Source of the DNA: an uncultured Paracoccaceae bacterium | GTDB lineage: Bacteria; Pseudomonadota; Alphaproteobacteria; Rhodobacterales; Rhodobacteraceae | Length of the DNA stretch: 33,324 nt | Reading direction: 5' to 3' | NCBI GenBank assembly: GCA_937922155.1 | Contig: CAKZVL010000025.1 | Location: 1 to 33,324 of the forward strand | In this document: positions 1 to 8,690 of the stretch, one piece after another | Position numbering within the stretch: the first letter of the stretch is position 1 | Layout of the letters: each line of letters starts with the position of its first letter | Position numbers and translations under genes: made by a program | The notes under the pieces: model-generated | What the model was told of the DNA's origin: nothing | Databases searched by the model: none | Seen by the model: the letters and a program-made list of their open reading frames with translations, nothing else

Positions 1-695
1 AGCAATGCATCTGCGTGGTCTTCGACATAAAGCCAATCGCGGACATTTTCGCCCTTGCCGTAAATCGGGATAGCTTCCCCAGCCAGCGCCTTAAGGATCA
101 CAACAGGGATCAGCTTTTCAGGGAAATGGAATGGGCCGTAATTATTGGAACAATTGGTCAAAACAACTGGCAGACCATAGGTTTCGTGCCAAGCGCGCAC
201 GAGGTGGTCAGAAGACGCCTTAGACGCAGAATAGGGACTACGTGGGTCATATGGCGTATCCTCGTGGAACATGCCTGTTTCACCCAAAGACCCAAACACT
301 TCATCAGTGGAAATATGATGGAACCGAAACCCATCAGGCTTTCCAGCGCCTTCCCAATAGCTGCGTGCAGCCTCCAGCAGGGTATAGGTCCCGATGATGT
401 TGGTATGAATAAACTCACCCGGCCCATCAATGGACCGATCAACGTGGCTTTCGGCAGCAAGATGCATAACCGCATCGGGCTGGAATTCACCAATCGCCTT
501 ATCCATCGCCGCACGATCACAAATGTCGCCTTGCAAGAACGAATAGTTCGGACTGTCAGCGACCTCTGCCAGGTTTTCAAGGCAAGCCGCATAGGTCAGC
601 TTGTCTACGTTCAATACGTCATGCCCAGCTTTGGCAGCCTGCCGCACAACTGCTGATCCAATAAAACCAGCGCCGCCAGTGACCATTAACTTCAT
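1..695 (-). CDS. rfbB: dTDP-glucose 4,6-dehydratase, 3' part beyond window
   Basis: Second step of dTDP-L-rhamnose (or other dTDP-6-deoxyhexose) synthesis: dTDP-glucose to dTDP-4-keto-6-deoxyglucose, in the cytoplasm. The reading frame is open from an ATG at 695 to the window edge, giving 231 codons; the family usually has about 340-350 residues, so the C-terminal third is outside. Visible are the NAD-binding TGGAGFIG (residues 6-13), the catalytic STDEVFG (129-135, with the Thr-Asp-Glu triad) and the YSASK Tyr/Lys pair (Y155, K159). It starts 4 bases after the rfbC stop, with a purine-rich binding site (GAAGGGTAAGAAG) made by the rfbC end, so translation is probably coupled. It is the last visible gene of a minus-strand operon starting near 5204. 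rfbA and rfbD are not in view. Confidence 0.93.
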   Translation of the reverse strand, partial: MKLMVTGGAGFIGSAVVRQAAKAGHDVLNVDKLTYAACLENLAEVADSPNYSFLQGDICDRAAMDKAIGEFQPDAVMHLAAESHVDRSIDGPGEFIHTNIIGTYTLLEAARSYWEGAGKPDGFRFHHISTDEVFGSLGETGMFHEDTPYDPRSPYSASKASSDHLVRAWHETYGLPVVLTNCSNNYGPFHFPEKLIPVVILKALAGEAIPIYGKGENVRDWLYVEDHADAL

Positions 696-699
696 CTTC

Positions 700-1263
700 T
701 TACCCTTCAAACACGAACGGACTGTCAAAGTCCGCAAATCGTGGTGCAACACGATCTTTGTCGGACAATGTGACGTTGGTAGTATCTATGCCCCAATCAA
801 TCCCAATGTCCGCATCGTTCCAAATCACGGCACCTTCCGCCTCCGGCGCATATGTATCTGTGCATTTGTATAGAAAATGTGTGTCGGGAGTTAACGTAAG
901 GAACCCGTGCAGAAATCCCTTAGGAACCAGCAATTGGTTGCCTTTCTCTGCTGAAATCTCAACCGAAACCCACTGACCATAGCGCGGGCTGCCCTTTCGG
1001 ATATCCACCGCAACATCCAAAACCGCCCCTGTCACCACACGAACAAGCTTATCTTGCGCACGCGGTGGCGCCTGAAAATGCAAGCCCCGTAACACACCAG
1101 GTTCAGCCGAAAGAGAATGATTGTCTTGCGTAAACTCAAAATCGATCCCAGCCGCGGCCCAGTTATCGCGATTCCAGCTTTCAGAGAAAAAACCGCGATC
1201 ATCACCGAAACGGCGCGGCGTAATTTCCAAAACTTCAGGAAGACGGGTTGGCACGATCTGCAT
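700..1263 (-). CDS. rfbC: dTDP-4-dehydrorhamnose 3,5-epimerase
   Basis: Epimerises dTDP-4-keto-6-deoxyglucose at C3 and C5 on the way to dTDP-L-rhamnose. The 187-residue protein has the usual length of this cupin-fold family. It begins with the typical [20 protein letters not shown] stretch, carries the catalytic His in RGLHFQ (H62) and the Tyr of the active site in FLYKCT (Y132), and VPKGFLHGF around residues 113-121. The ATG at 1263 has an AGGAG about 9 bases upstream. It lies 37 bases after the GSCFA gene and 4 bases before rfbB. Assignment is firm; whether the final sugar is rhamnose cannot be told because rfbD is not in the window. Confidence 0.95.
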   Translation of the reverse strand: MQIVPTRLPEVLEITPRRFGDDRGFFSESWNRDNWAAAGIDFEFTQDNHSLSAEPGVLRGLHFQAPPRAQDKLVRVVTGAVLDVAVDIRKGSPRYGQWVSVEISAEKGNQLLVPKGFLHGFLTLTPDTHFLYKCTDTYAPEAEGAVIWNDADIGIDWGIDTTNVTLSDKDRVAPRFADFDSPFVFEG

Positions 1264-1300
1264 CAGCGATCACTCCTTTTCGAACAATTGATGACAGCCC

Positions 1301-3058
1301 TTAAGTCGCGATCTGTTCCAACACAAGGTCCGCCAGATCAGCGATCTGTTCCTCCTTGCCAATCTTGTGGGCTATGCGCATCGCATTTCGAATTGCAGGC
1401 ACGGCCTTTAGCCCACCAAAGCGTGCGATCTTTTCAAACGCGTCAAAGGCCTCATCTGGGCGATCATTGTAGCGATACATCACGCCAAGCTCCCAATGCA
1501 TCAGCTCACTGAAACCCATTTCCTCTGTCGCGCGTTTGGCAATTTCCTCGGCTTGCGCAATCTCACCCGCGCGGGACGCAACCCGGAAACGCGCAATCGC
1601 TGATGCCTCGCGCAAGAAGTTCTGATCTCTTTCCTTTTCGACGGCAGCCGCCGAACCTTCACCGGCCCGTTCCAGGTAATCTTGCAACCAAACAAGGTCA
1701 TCATTGGTCGGATCATCGGCGCGTTGACTTTGAACGATGTCAGCAGCGCGGCTTCGATCCATGTCTGCACCAGCACCCTTTTCCGGCTTATCGATATATC
1801 GCTGGCATTGCTCTAGCATCGATGCCGCGTTGTTGCGCGCCATACCTACACGACCGTCTAACTCTTCATGGGCCCATTCTTTATTGGCATCCATCTGCGC
1901 CAGCATTTCACGCGAAATTCCAGCCGCTTCCTTTACCTCGCCCTTGCGAAAGGCAAGGTCAGCAGCTTGCAAACGCAGGCTCAACGACAGATCAAACTTT
2001 TCCACATGCTGATCCAGAACACGTTCTGCGTTTTTCAAATCACCCGCCTGAAGGTAAGCGGTCAGATAACCACGGGTCTTTTGCGCACTTTGTTTGGCGT
2101 CAACCTCTGTATATTGCTCCAGAACATTGCCCATAATGCGATCAACAATATCGGTGCGCACATGGCGAAAATCCTTATCAGACCATGCAAATTTAAGATC
2201 GGACAGCGTCACCGTCTCATAGGACGGGAAATAATCAGCCGGATAATCCATCACAAAGGCTTCAACAGCAGCGCGTTGCACAGACTTTGAATAGGCATTC
2301 GCAACAAGTACGTCAGACGCTCTAAACGTACGATCCAATGGCACCGGCGAAACGGTGACAAGCATCTGAAAACTGGGGTTGTGCTTTGCGATAGTTTCAT
2401 AGGTTTTCACCAGGCTGGAATAGATCTCATCGTAGTCCAGCACATGCATCGAAAACCGACCCGGATTATTCTTGACCGCATGCGCACCGGGGAACCGGTT
2501 TAGATAAACGCCGGTGCTATCGTCATGCCAACATTCAACAAGGCCCAACGTCAAAATAACAACGTCCGCGTCCTTTACAGGAGCAAAGCACTGATTGAAC
2601 GTCTCACGAAACTTTACCATCTCGTCCAATGACGTCCTCAGACTGTCACCGGATGTTTGCAGATCACAAAACTGGTCAGGCCGCACCTCGCAAAGCAGCG
2701 CTTCGCTATCCATGGGTTTTTCGCCCAAAGCCCATTCTATTTCGTTCAATATCGATGCAATGGTGTACTTGTTGTACCGCTGAAACGCGACGCGATCAGG
2801 GAACGGATTGTAAAAAGTATCTTTGCTCGAAAGGACGTTATAACCGGATCGAACAAGGCTTTTTTCCACGTTTCGGGCAAAACAAGAACCTGCCGTAAAT
2901 ATCTTTGCATCCCGGCTGAAAGTGAACTTAGGCGTGTGTGCGACATCCGCGAAGGGAACCAACCGATGTCCATCACGACCTTTGACCGGATAGACCTTAG
3001 CTTTGTTCTTTCCGCCGCTAGCCAGCACATCTTCTGCAGAGATTACTTCAATCGCCAT
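1301..3058 (-). CDS. GSCFA-domain protein with TPR-like C-terminal half
   Basis: The family is named after the GSCFA motif, seen here as IFTAGSCFARN with G57-S58-C59-F60-A61. In the GSCFA/SGNH-type hydrolase family this Ser block is thought to form part of an active site, so an esterase or acyltransferase role on glycans or lipids is possible; no substrate is established. The N-terminal ~320 residues hold the domain (LTLGLVECWHDD and LVTVSPVPL motifs typical of GSCFA). The remaining ~260 residues are helical, with Ala/Leu/Arg-rich pairs such as DLKNAERVLDQHVEKFDLSL and YRYNDRPDEAFDAFEKIARF that look like TPR repeats. ATG at 3058 is preceded by AGGAG. It sits 19 bases downstream of the HxRRGD glycosyltransferase and upstream of rfbC, so it is probably part of the same polysaccharide operon. 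Confidence 0.85.
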   Translation of the reverse strand: MAIEVISAEDVLASGGKNKAKVYPVKGRDGHRLVPFADVAHTPKFTFSRDAKIFTAGSCFARNVEKSLVRSGYNVLSSKDTFYNPFPDRVAFQRYNKYTIASILNEIEWALGEKPMDSEALLCEVRPDQFCDLQTSGDSLRTSLDEMVKFRETFNQCFAPVKDADVVILTLGLVECWHDDSTGVYLNRFPGAHAVKNNPGRFSMHVLDYDEIYSSLVKTYETIAKHNPSFQMLVTVSPVPLDRTFRASDVLVANAYSKSVQRAAVEAFVMDYPADYFPSYETVTLSDLKFAWSDKDFRHVRTDIVDRIMGNVLEQYTEVDAKQSAQKTRGYLTAYLQAGDLKNAERVLDQHVEKFDLSLSLRLQAADLAFRKGEVKEAAGISREMLAQMDANKEWAHEELDGRVGMARNNAASMLEQCQRYIDKPEKGAGADMDRSRAADIVQSQRADDPTNDDLVWLQDYLERAGEGSAAAVEKERDQNFLREASAIARFRVASRAGEIAQAEEIAKRATEEMGFSELMHWELGVMYRYNDRPDEAFDAFEKIARFGGLKAVPAIRNAMRIAHKIGKEEQIADLADLVLEQIAT

Positions 3059-3077
3059 ATTTTTGCTCCTGCTCGAT

Positions 3078-5204
3078 CTATGCGGCCAATCGTTGCCGCA
3101 AATCTGTTAAATCCCCGCCCTCACCAAACCGCGCTACGATCTTTTCGACCTGTTCATTCGCGGCTTCAAAATTCTTCATATCGGCTAGGATATGAACCCG
3201 CATGTGCATATAGCGTCGGATATGCGGCGCTTGCGCTAGCGCCTGATCAATCAGCGCCAAAGCTTCAGCCCCGGATTGACGATTCTGCCGCATGGCCCGC
3301 GCTGTAAGGAAGGGTATTTCTGGCAAAACATACTCTTCACTACATAGCTTTCGCAGAATCTTTATACCACGATCTCGCTGCTTTTGCGCAAACAAACACA
3401 GGCCAAGCTGTGCGCGAAACAGACCCTGTTTTGGTGCCACGTACGCCGCCTTTTCCAGCAACACCAATGCAACTGGATCCGCCGGATCTTCGGCCAAAAG
3501 GGTGGCTGCCATACGGCGCAGAAACAGCGCATTGTCAGGGTCATCCTGCAAAGCAACCTTTTGATGTCCACGCGCGGCGTCCAGCTCGCCCAGCGCGGTT
3601 GCATAGACACCCTGCGCGCTCTGGACAGACGCCGCCGGCGCAAACCGTGGAAATTGATGAAGGAAGATATCACGCGAACGCGTAATCGATTGCGGCGTCT
3701 GGAAACCACGCACCAATGTGCGGCCCAAAACGTTTTTCCAATCCCAAACGAAAAGCTCTTGAGGAAACGCGACATACGTCTGATTAGGGTCTATTTCTGG
3801 CAAGTATAAGGTGTTGGGCGTGGGACGAGTCGCAGGTGATGGAACCGGCCTTAAAAGATTGGGATCAAACACCATCGGAAAAGACTTCAGGTCAATTACG
3901 CCCTCACTGACCAACTGCATCAATAATCCATGCGCCAACCGATTTGTTGGATGAAACCACAACGATGAAACCAGCCGCTGCTGCACCGCCGTCTTATCGC
4001 CCTCATGCACGGCGCCAATGGTCGCCAAACGGTAAAGCTCTGACCATTGCAACTCCAGACGCGCAGGGATCGCGACCTCTAAGTCTGCGGTCCGAAACCG
4101 GTCAATCGCCTTGATACAATCCGCATACTTGCCCGCCTTAAGGTATTGTTCCATCAACAGGCGAAAGAAATAGACTTTCGAAAACCCTTCATCGCCAAAG
4201 GTTTCAAGCAAGGCCAAGCCGCGCTCACCACCATCCATCGCGTTATAATGCTCAATCGCGAAAGGCAGGTTTTGACCGATGTCGCCTTTTCCCAGAAAAA
4301 TCGGCGATCGCGCTTCTAACCGTTCGGTCAACAGCGCCATCGCAGCGTCATTCTCATCATCGCTCAACACGTCACGGATGTCTTGAACTTGATGATTTCC
4401 CATCAAAGCCGCAGCCGCAGAAAATCCACTCCCGGGTGGGCCGATAATCGCCGCACATCGCGACATGGCATAAAGCTCCATAAAGTCACGTTGCGCCAGT
4501 GTTAGACCCTTTGGCAGCACTTCATCAGGTGTCACAATCTGTGGGCCAAATTCCTTGAGACGGTCAATTTCAGACGGCTCATCAGAGAAAACCAAAATCT
4601 GACCATCAGGGTCGGCGATGATCCGTTTGGCCAGAACCTCGTAATATTCCCTTGGTATATACTTGTTTGGCCACATCTGGTTGGACGTAATAACATCATG
4701 AATGATGTCACCGCGCCGAATATGAAACGCAGTGCTCGCGCCTTCTAGGGTCTTGTCGACTTGATCCATCGCCGTTTTCACGATTTGCGAGAACGACAGC
4801 TCCGTTACAGCCGCTGCAAATTTAGGTGCGACCTCTGCCTCGACCTCCCATGGCAAAACCAACAAATCAGTCGCCATACACAAAAAGGCATCACCATTGT
4901 CGCGCCCCTTCGGTATTGTTCCAGCATCCGCCCCAAGCGGCATCGCCAATAGATCCTGCGCTTCATCATTGATGACTTTAAAATCATGACGATCCACAAA
5001 GTGATCATTGAAATAGGCTTCATCAAAAATCTCGGTCGGCGCCTGAAGCTCATCACTGGACCGACCGTGAGTCATCCATGTAAAAAAGTAGGGCAAATCA
5101 TAGTCACGACTGACACGGATAGCATTCAAAATCGCAAGGATGCGTGCACCCATACGATCGTTTCGAAATGAAACGACACTTCCTTGGTATCTGCTCGAAA
5201 CCAT
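3078..5204 (-). CDS. HxRRGD glycosyltransferase (fucosyltransferase-like) with TPR tail
   Basis: Predicted cytoplasmic glycosyltransferase. The N-terminal ~330 residues resemble GDP-fucose-using GT-B enzymes: a basic RNDRMGARI stretch (residues 14-22), HIRRGD (161-166, the HxRRGD signature of several fucosyltransferase families), ILVFSDEPSE (about 203-212) and GPPGSGFSAAAALM (about 255-268). The C-terminal part (about residues 520-700) holds TPR-like helical pairs. I chose the ATG at 5204 rather than an in-frame start 78 bases upstream, because CAGGA lies 6 bases before it and the upstream alternative would overlap the predicted promoter; this gives 708 residues. It is divergent from a paralogue at 5300 with the motifs at almost the same positions. 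The donor could be GDP-fucose or, given the ColD-type enzyme nearby, GDP-colitose. Family membership is inferred from motifs only. Confidence 0.72.
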   Translation of the reverse strand: MVSSRYQGSVVSFRNDRMGARILAILNAIRVSRDYDLPYFFTWMTHGRSSDELQAPTEIFDEAYFNDHFVDRHDFKVINDEAQDLLAMPLGADAGTIPKGRDNGDAFLCMATDLLVLPWEVEAEVAPKFAAAVTELSFSQIVKTAMDQVDKTLEGASTAFHIRRGDIIHDVITSNQMWPNKYIPREYYEVLAKRIIADPDGQILVFSDEPSEIDRLKEFGPQIVTPDEVLPKGLTLAQRDFMELYAMSRCAAIIGPPGSGFSAAAALMGNHQVQDIRDVLSDDENDAAMALLTERLEARSPIFLGKGDIGQNLPFAIEHYNAMDGGERGLALLETFGDEGFSKVYFFRLLMEQYLKAGKYADCIKAIDRFRTADLEVAIPARLELQWSELYRLATIGAVHEGDKTAVQQRLVSSLWFHPTNRLAHGLLMQLVSEGVIDLKSFPMVFDPNLLRPVPSPATRPTPNTLYLPEIDPNQTYVAFPQELFVWDWKNVLGRTLVRGFQTPQSITRSRDIFLHQFPRFAPAASVQSAQGVYATALGELDAARGHQKVALQDDPDNALFLRRMAATLLAEDPADPVALVLLEKAAYVAPKQGLFRAQLGLCLFAQKQRDRGIKILRKLCSEEYVLPEIPFLTARAMRQNRQSGAEALALIDQALAQAPHIRRYMHMRVHILADMKNFEAANEQVEKIVARFGEGGDLTDLRQRLAA

Positions 5205-5220
5205 ACTGATTCCTGAATGC

Positions 5221-5235
5221 GCAACTTTGTGTTGC
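5221..5235. repeat. short inverted repeat GCAAC/GTTGC in the divergent promoter region
   Basis: GCAAC at 5221-5225 and GTTGC at 5231-5235 form a perfect 5-bp inverted repeat with a 5-base centre. A third GTTGC is at 5270-5274. The repeat lies in the leader of the minus-strand gene and overlaps the candidate -35 box of the plus-strand gene, where a repressor could bind. Such short repeats arise by chance, so confidence is low. Confidence 0.25.
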
Positions 5236-5258
5236 TTGTTTGTAAGACGGTTTATACT
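5232..5258 (+). promoter_or_regulatory. candidate promoter for the 5300 glycosyltransferase
   Basis: TTGCTT at 5232-5237 and TATACT at 5253-5258, spaced by 15 bases (short of the ideal 17). The -10 box would put the transcript start about 35 bases before the TTG start. The TATA core is shared with the oppositely directed promoter. Confidence 0.35.
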
Positions 5259-5279
5259 CCCTAGGACAAGTTGCGTAAA
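5251..5279 (-). promoter_or_regulatory. candidate promoter for the minus-strand GT-GSCFA-rfbCB operon
   Basis: Read on the minus strand, TTTACG (5274-5279) and TATAAA (5251-5256) are separated by exactly 17 bases, a good sigma-70-like arrangement. The transcript would start about 40 bases before the ATG at 5204. It overlaps the plus-strand promoter candidate, so the two polymerases would compete. Confidence 0.45.
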
Positions 5280-5299
5280 CAACCTTTGGAAATTACAAT

Positions 5300-7336
5300 T
5301 TGATACAAATTGTTGGATACCGAAAAGATCGCCTCGGCGCGCGCATCATCGCCTTGGGTAATCTGCTTTTTCTGGCCGACAAATTCCAAGTCGATGTTGA
5401 ATATCTCTGGCCCGACGCTTTCGAAAACCACGACATGTCGCTGCTGGACAAAAAGCATCCAGTCTTCGCCCCCGCTTTTCAAAAAAAATACCTACGCGAG
5501 GTCAAAGCAGATGTTCGCCCCGACATCGGCAACCTAACCGACATCGGCAACATCCGGGGCAGCATTTCGAACGTCCTGTTCGCTGAGCGCCTCAAGAGAG
5601 GTGAGAAATTCCTGTGCAACGAAGGGATCCAACCGCTCCTCTTTTCAAATGAACTCGGCCCCACGCATCTAGAAGATTTCCGTCGCGCCCTTGCCCGTAT
5701 CGAATTTTCCGAACCGATCGTAAACGCGCTGAACGAAGCGGTGGCAAAACTCAAAGAACTCGGCGAAATACCCTTGGCGTTGCACGTCAGACGAGGGGAC
5801 GTTTTAGACCAGGATCCATGGTGTCACAAAAACTGGGTGTCAAAATTCGCACCAGATGAATTTTATCAAGTCGTCATGCGCCAACCCGACACCGCAACCT
5901 TGCTATTTTCCGACACCCCCGCAGCAGCAGCCAGATTGGCCGCAGAACATGCATCCGCAACCACGCTCGACGATTTGCTGAAAACGCCTGACTTCTCAGA
6001 ACTGCAACGCGATCTGGTAGAACTGTTGTTAATGGCAAAATGCGATGCCGTCGTGGCACCCTCGCTCTCCGCCTTTTCATCGTCCGCCGCACTGATGAGC
6101 GGGATGGCGCTGCGTGAATTGCCTGCTGGACTCCCCTCAGATCAACGGTTCCCAGCTTATGACCAGCTTCTTGATCGCATATTGAAAGGTCCAAACTCCT
6201 TTCACAATGATGGTGATTTCGCGCAATCCATCGGATACGCCTTTGGTCACGCGCTAAAGGAAAAAAAGCATGAACCACTTTATGCCCTACTAAAAGATAG
6301 CGTCGCCCAAGGTCAGAATTTTGCCTTCTACAAACCGTTAATGATGGCGCTGTCCATCGCCTGCAACGCGCCAAACCACGCCGTGCAAATCGGCGAACAG
6401 GCACGCAATGACCCCAACCTCTGGCCCGAAGACTTGATGATCTGTGAGGCCTTGGATTGCGTTGCCCAACACAGCGAGGGTGGCACGCAACGAGCGACGG
6501 CAAAATTCTTGCAACTTTACCTCGCCCGCAACAAATCCGCACCACACCTTGATAGCATTGCAAACTACTTTTTTGCCAATGAACCTTTGTTCAAACAACT
6601 GTTCATGATAGACCAAATTACCTTAGAAACCTTCCGTTTTGGCCGCGAACGAGAACGGACGTTCTTATTTCCCATTGATGATGATCTTTATGAAGGCGCA
6701 TTAAACGCAGCCTTTCCAATTTGGATTCCCGGTGCGGATTGGTCCGAAATGTTTGAACGACCGCAGATCCTCAAGAACATCACAAACGAACCCGGCTTTC
6801 AGGCAAAACGCAGCTATCTGCCACAAGATATCAAACAAGCAGAGATCGCATTTTTCAGGGATGAAAAAGAGCTTCCCACCGACAAAGACGCATTAAGCTT
6901 GCTCAGCACCTTGGCCGTCGCTTTGTCACTTTCCGGGCGGTTCCGGCGGGCCACATCCCTGATGTTTCACTGCAGAAAACACGACCCTGAAAATCCACTT
7001 CACCTCAAAAGGCTGGCCAATCGTTTCGTAACTACGAACGAACCAGATCGCGCTGAATACAACCTAAACCGCGCTTTGAAACTGGCACCTACCCACCCCG
7101 GTTTGGTGCTCGCGCTTGCCAAGCTCCAACAAGATCAGGACAATCACAAGGGTACCGATACCCTGCTATCCGGCATTGCAGATCAGGCCTTTTTACCGAT
7201 GACATTCTATAAAATATGGGAGAAATCCCTCAGAAAACTGAAGTCAAAACACGCAGCAAAAACAGCGATCAAAGAAGCCGCAAAACGATTTCCGGGTCAC
7301 GAGATCTTTCAAAAACAATGGGCGGACAAGCTCTAG
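5300..7336 (+). CDS. second HxRRGD glycosyltransferase (fucosyltransferase-like) with TPR tail
   Basis: Paralogue of the gene at 3078-5204, in opposite direction. It has RKDRLGARI (residues 8-16), HVRRGD (162-167), TLLFSDTPAA (about 200-209) and APSLSAFSSSAALM (about 253-266), in the same order and spacing as its partner. TPR-like pairs occupy about residues 540-660 (for example AEYNLNRALKLAPTHPGL). The start is a TTG at 5300; a GGAA lies 8 bases upstream, and the next in-frame ATG (residue 46) would delete the conserved RKDRLGARI block, so TTG is preferred. 678 residues. A likely role is transfer of L-fucose, L-colitose or a related GDP-linked sugar onto a surface glycan. The acceptor is unknown. 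Confidence 0.7.
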   Translation: MIQIVGYRKDRLGARIIALGNLLFLADKFQVDVEYLWPDAFENHDMSLLDKKHPVFAPAFQKKYLREVKADVRPDIGNLTDIGNIRGSISNVLFAERLKRGEKFLCNEGIQPLLFSNELGPTHLEDFRRALARIEFSEPIVNALNEAVAKLKELGEIPLALHVRRGDVLDQDPWCHKNWVSKFAPDEFYQVVMRQPDTATLLFSDTPAAAARLAAEHASATTLDDLLKTPDFSELQRDLVELLLMAKCDAVVAPSLSAFSSSAALMSGMALRELPAGLPSDQRFPAYDQLLDRILKGPNSFHNDGDFAQSIGYAFGHALKEKKHEPLYALLKDSVAQGQNFAFYKPLMMALSIACNAPNHAVQIGEQARNDPNLWPEDLMICEALDCVAQHSEGGTQRATAKFLQLYLARNKSAPHLDSIANYFFANEPLFKQLFMIDQITLETFRFGRERERTFLFPIDDDLYEGALNAAFPIWIPGADWSEMFERPQILKNITNEPGFQAKRSYLPQDIKQAEIAFFRDEKELPTDKDALSLLSTLAVALSLSGRFRRATSLMFHCRKHDPENPLHLKRLANRFVTTNEPDRAEYNLNRALKLAPTHPGLVLALAKLQQDQDNHKGTDTLLSGIADQAFLPMTFYKIWEKSLRKLKSKHAAKTAIKEAAKRFPGHEIFQKQWADKL

Positions 7337-7358
7337 CAGGGTGGGTCCTTTAGATCAC

Positions 7359-7379
7359 AGGCCAACGGCCCTTTGGCCT
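7359..7379 (+). terminator. stem-loop after the second HxRRGD glycosyltransferase
   Basis: AGGCCAA (7359-7365) pairs with TTGGCCT (7373-7379) around a 7-base loop, 22 bases after the stop codon. It is followed by CTTTC only, not by a proper T run, so termination would be weak or Rho-assisted. It lies 121 bases ahead of colD and probably separates the two transcripts. Confidence 0.4.
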
Positions 7380-7500
7380 CTTTCAAAATCTATCTCGCCT
7401 TTGTCGCTGCACCTGAGTAATAATTTGGCAACAAAAATGATAGGCAGACACCAAGGGGCAGAGCAGTCCCAGCCAAACAAAAATGAAAGGGGCAGCGGGC

Positions 7501-8673
7501 ATGTTTTACCCACTGGCAAATGCGACGTGGGACGAGGCAGAAATTGCCGCCCTGCAAGACGTCATTTCTTCGGACCGATTTACCATGGGTGCCCGCGTAA
7601 AAGCCTTTGAGGAGGCATTTGCACAGAAATTTGGTAAGAAATACGCCCTTATGACGTCCTCTGGGTCGACCGCCAACCTGTTGGGTATGACAGCCGCGTT
7701 TCACCACCCGGATTTCGGATTTCAACCTGGCGACGAAGTCATCGTGCCCGCAGTTAGCTGGTCAACGACTTACTTTCCTGTGACCCAAAACGGGATGGTC
7801 CTGCGGTTTGTCGACATTGACCCAAACACCTTGAACATCGACATCGATCAGGTGGCGGCGGCAATCACGCCCAAAACAAAGATGGTCTTTGCCGTAAACC
7901 TTCTCGGCAACCCGATTGAGGCTGATCGCCTGCGCAAGATTTGCGCCGATGCGGGCATCCTACTGGCCGAAGACAATTGCGAATCCATGGGTGCCAGCCT
8001 GAACGGCGAAAAGGCAGGCGCCTTTGGCCTGTTTGGAACCTTTTCAACCTTTTTCAGCCACCACATCTGCACCATGGAAGGTGGCGTTGTGATCACCGAC
8101 GATCGCAAACTTTACGACAACATGCTGTCGATCCGCGCCCACGGTTGGGTCCGCGATCTGCCCGAAGACACGCACTTGCCGATGGACCCGGATCCATTTG
8201 TGCGCCAATTCCGCTTTGTTTTGCCGGGCTACAACCTGCGCCCCATTGAAATGGAAGGCGCGCTGGGTATTCCGCAATTGGCCAAACTAGACGGATTTGT
8301 CGACGAACGCCGCAAGAACGCCGTTCAGTTTCAAAAGCTGTTTGACGGGCATGAACATATAACCATCCAACAGGAAACCGGCGAAAGCAGCTGGTTTGGC
8401 TTTGCCATGGTCTTGCAAGGCAAAATGCGCGGTCACCGCAAAGATCTCGTAGAGGCGTTCAAGGTCGCAGAAATCGAATGCCGCCCTGTCGTCACCGGGA
8501 ATTTTCTAAAGAACCCAGTGATCGACAAACTGCCCCACAATATCAGCGGCGAAATCGTCGCAGCAGAGGTCGTGGATACAGACGGCCTCTTCGTTGGCAA
8601 TCACCATCACCCCATTCCCGCGCAACTTGACCGACTGATCGAAGTCGTCAACGACACCTGCGCGAAATACTAA
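7501..8673 (+). CDS. colD: GDP-4-keto-6-deoxy-D-mannose 3-dehydratase (ColD type, PLP-dependent)
   Basis: DegT/DnrJ/EryC1/StrS fold, but with a histidine where sugar aminotransferases have the PLP-binding lysine: [17 protein letters not shown], with H187-H188 (His188 is the known catalytic residue of E. coli ColD). Other blocks agree with ColD: PLANATW at the N-terminus, SSGSTANLL (53-61), EDNCESMG (157-164), [12 protein letters not shown] and [14 protein letters not shown] near the C-terminus, and GLFVGNHHH. ColD uses PLP and glutamate to remove the C3 hydroxyl, giving GDP-4-keto-3,6-dideoxymannose, the precursor of GDP-L-colitose. The ATG at 7501 is preferred over one 18 bases upstream because AAGGGG lies 8 bases before it; this gives 390 residues, the ColD length. 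gmd, which makes its substrate, follows after 17 bases. Confidence 0.88.
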   Translation: MFYPLANATWDEAEIAALQDVISSDRFTMGARVKAFEEAFAQKFGKKYALMTSSGSTANLLGMTAAFHHPDFGFQPGDEVIVPAVSWSTTYFPVTQNGMVLRFVDIDPNTLNIDIDQVAAAITPKTKMVFAVNLLGNPIEADRLRKICADAGILLAEDNCESMGASLNGEKAGAFGLFGTFSTFFSHHICTMEGGVVITDDRKLYDNMLSIRAHGWVRDLPEDTHLPMDPDPFVRQFRFVLPGYNLRPIEMEGALGIPQLAKLDGFVDERRKNAVQFQKLFDGHEHITIQQETGESSWFGFAMVLQGKMRGHRKDLVEAFKVAEIECRPVVTGNFLKNPVIDKLPHNISGEIVAAEVVDTDGLFVGNHHHPIPAQLDRLIEVVNDTCAKY

Positions 8674-8690
8674 AAAGGGACCAGACGAAC

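Noticed and set aside
5874-6563. 229-codon open frame on the minus strand within the second HxRRGD gene
   Set aside because: Composition is Arg/Cys/His-rich with no motif; the plus-strand gene is supported by its paralogue.
7501-8673. Call as a GDP-perosamine synthase or other sugar aminotransferase
   Set aside because: The PLP lysine is replaced by histidine in [10 protein letters not shown] and other blocks match ColD, so transamination through a Schiff base lysine is not expected.
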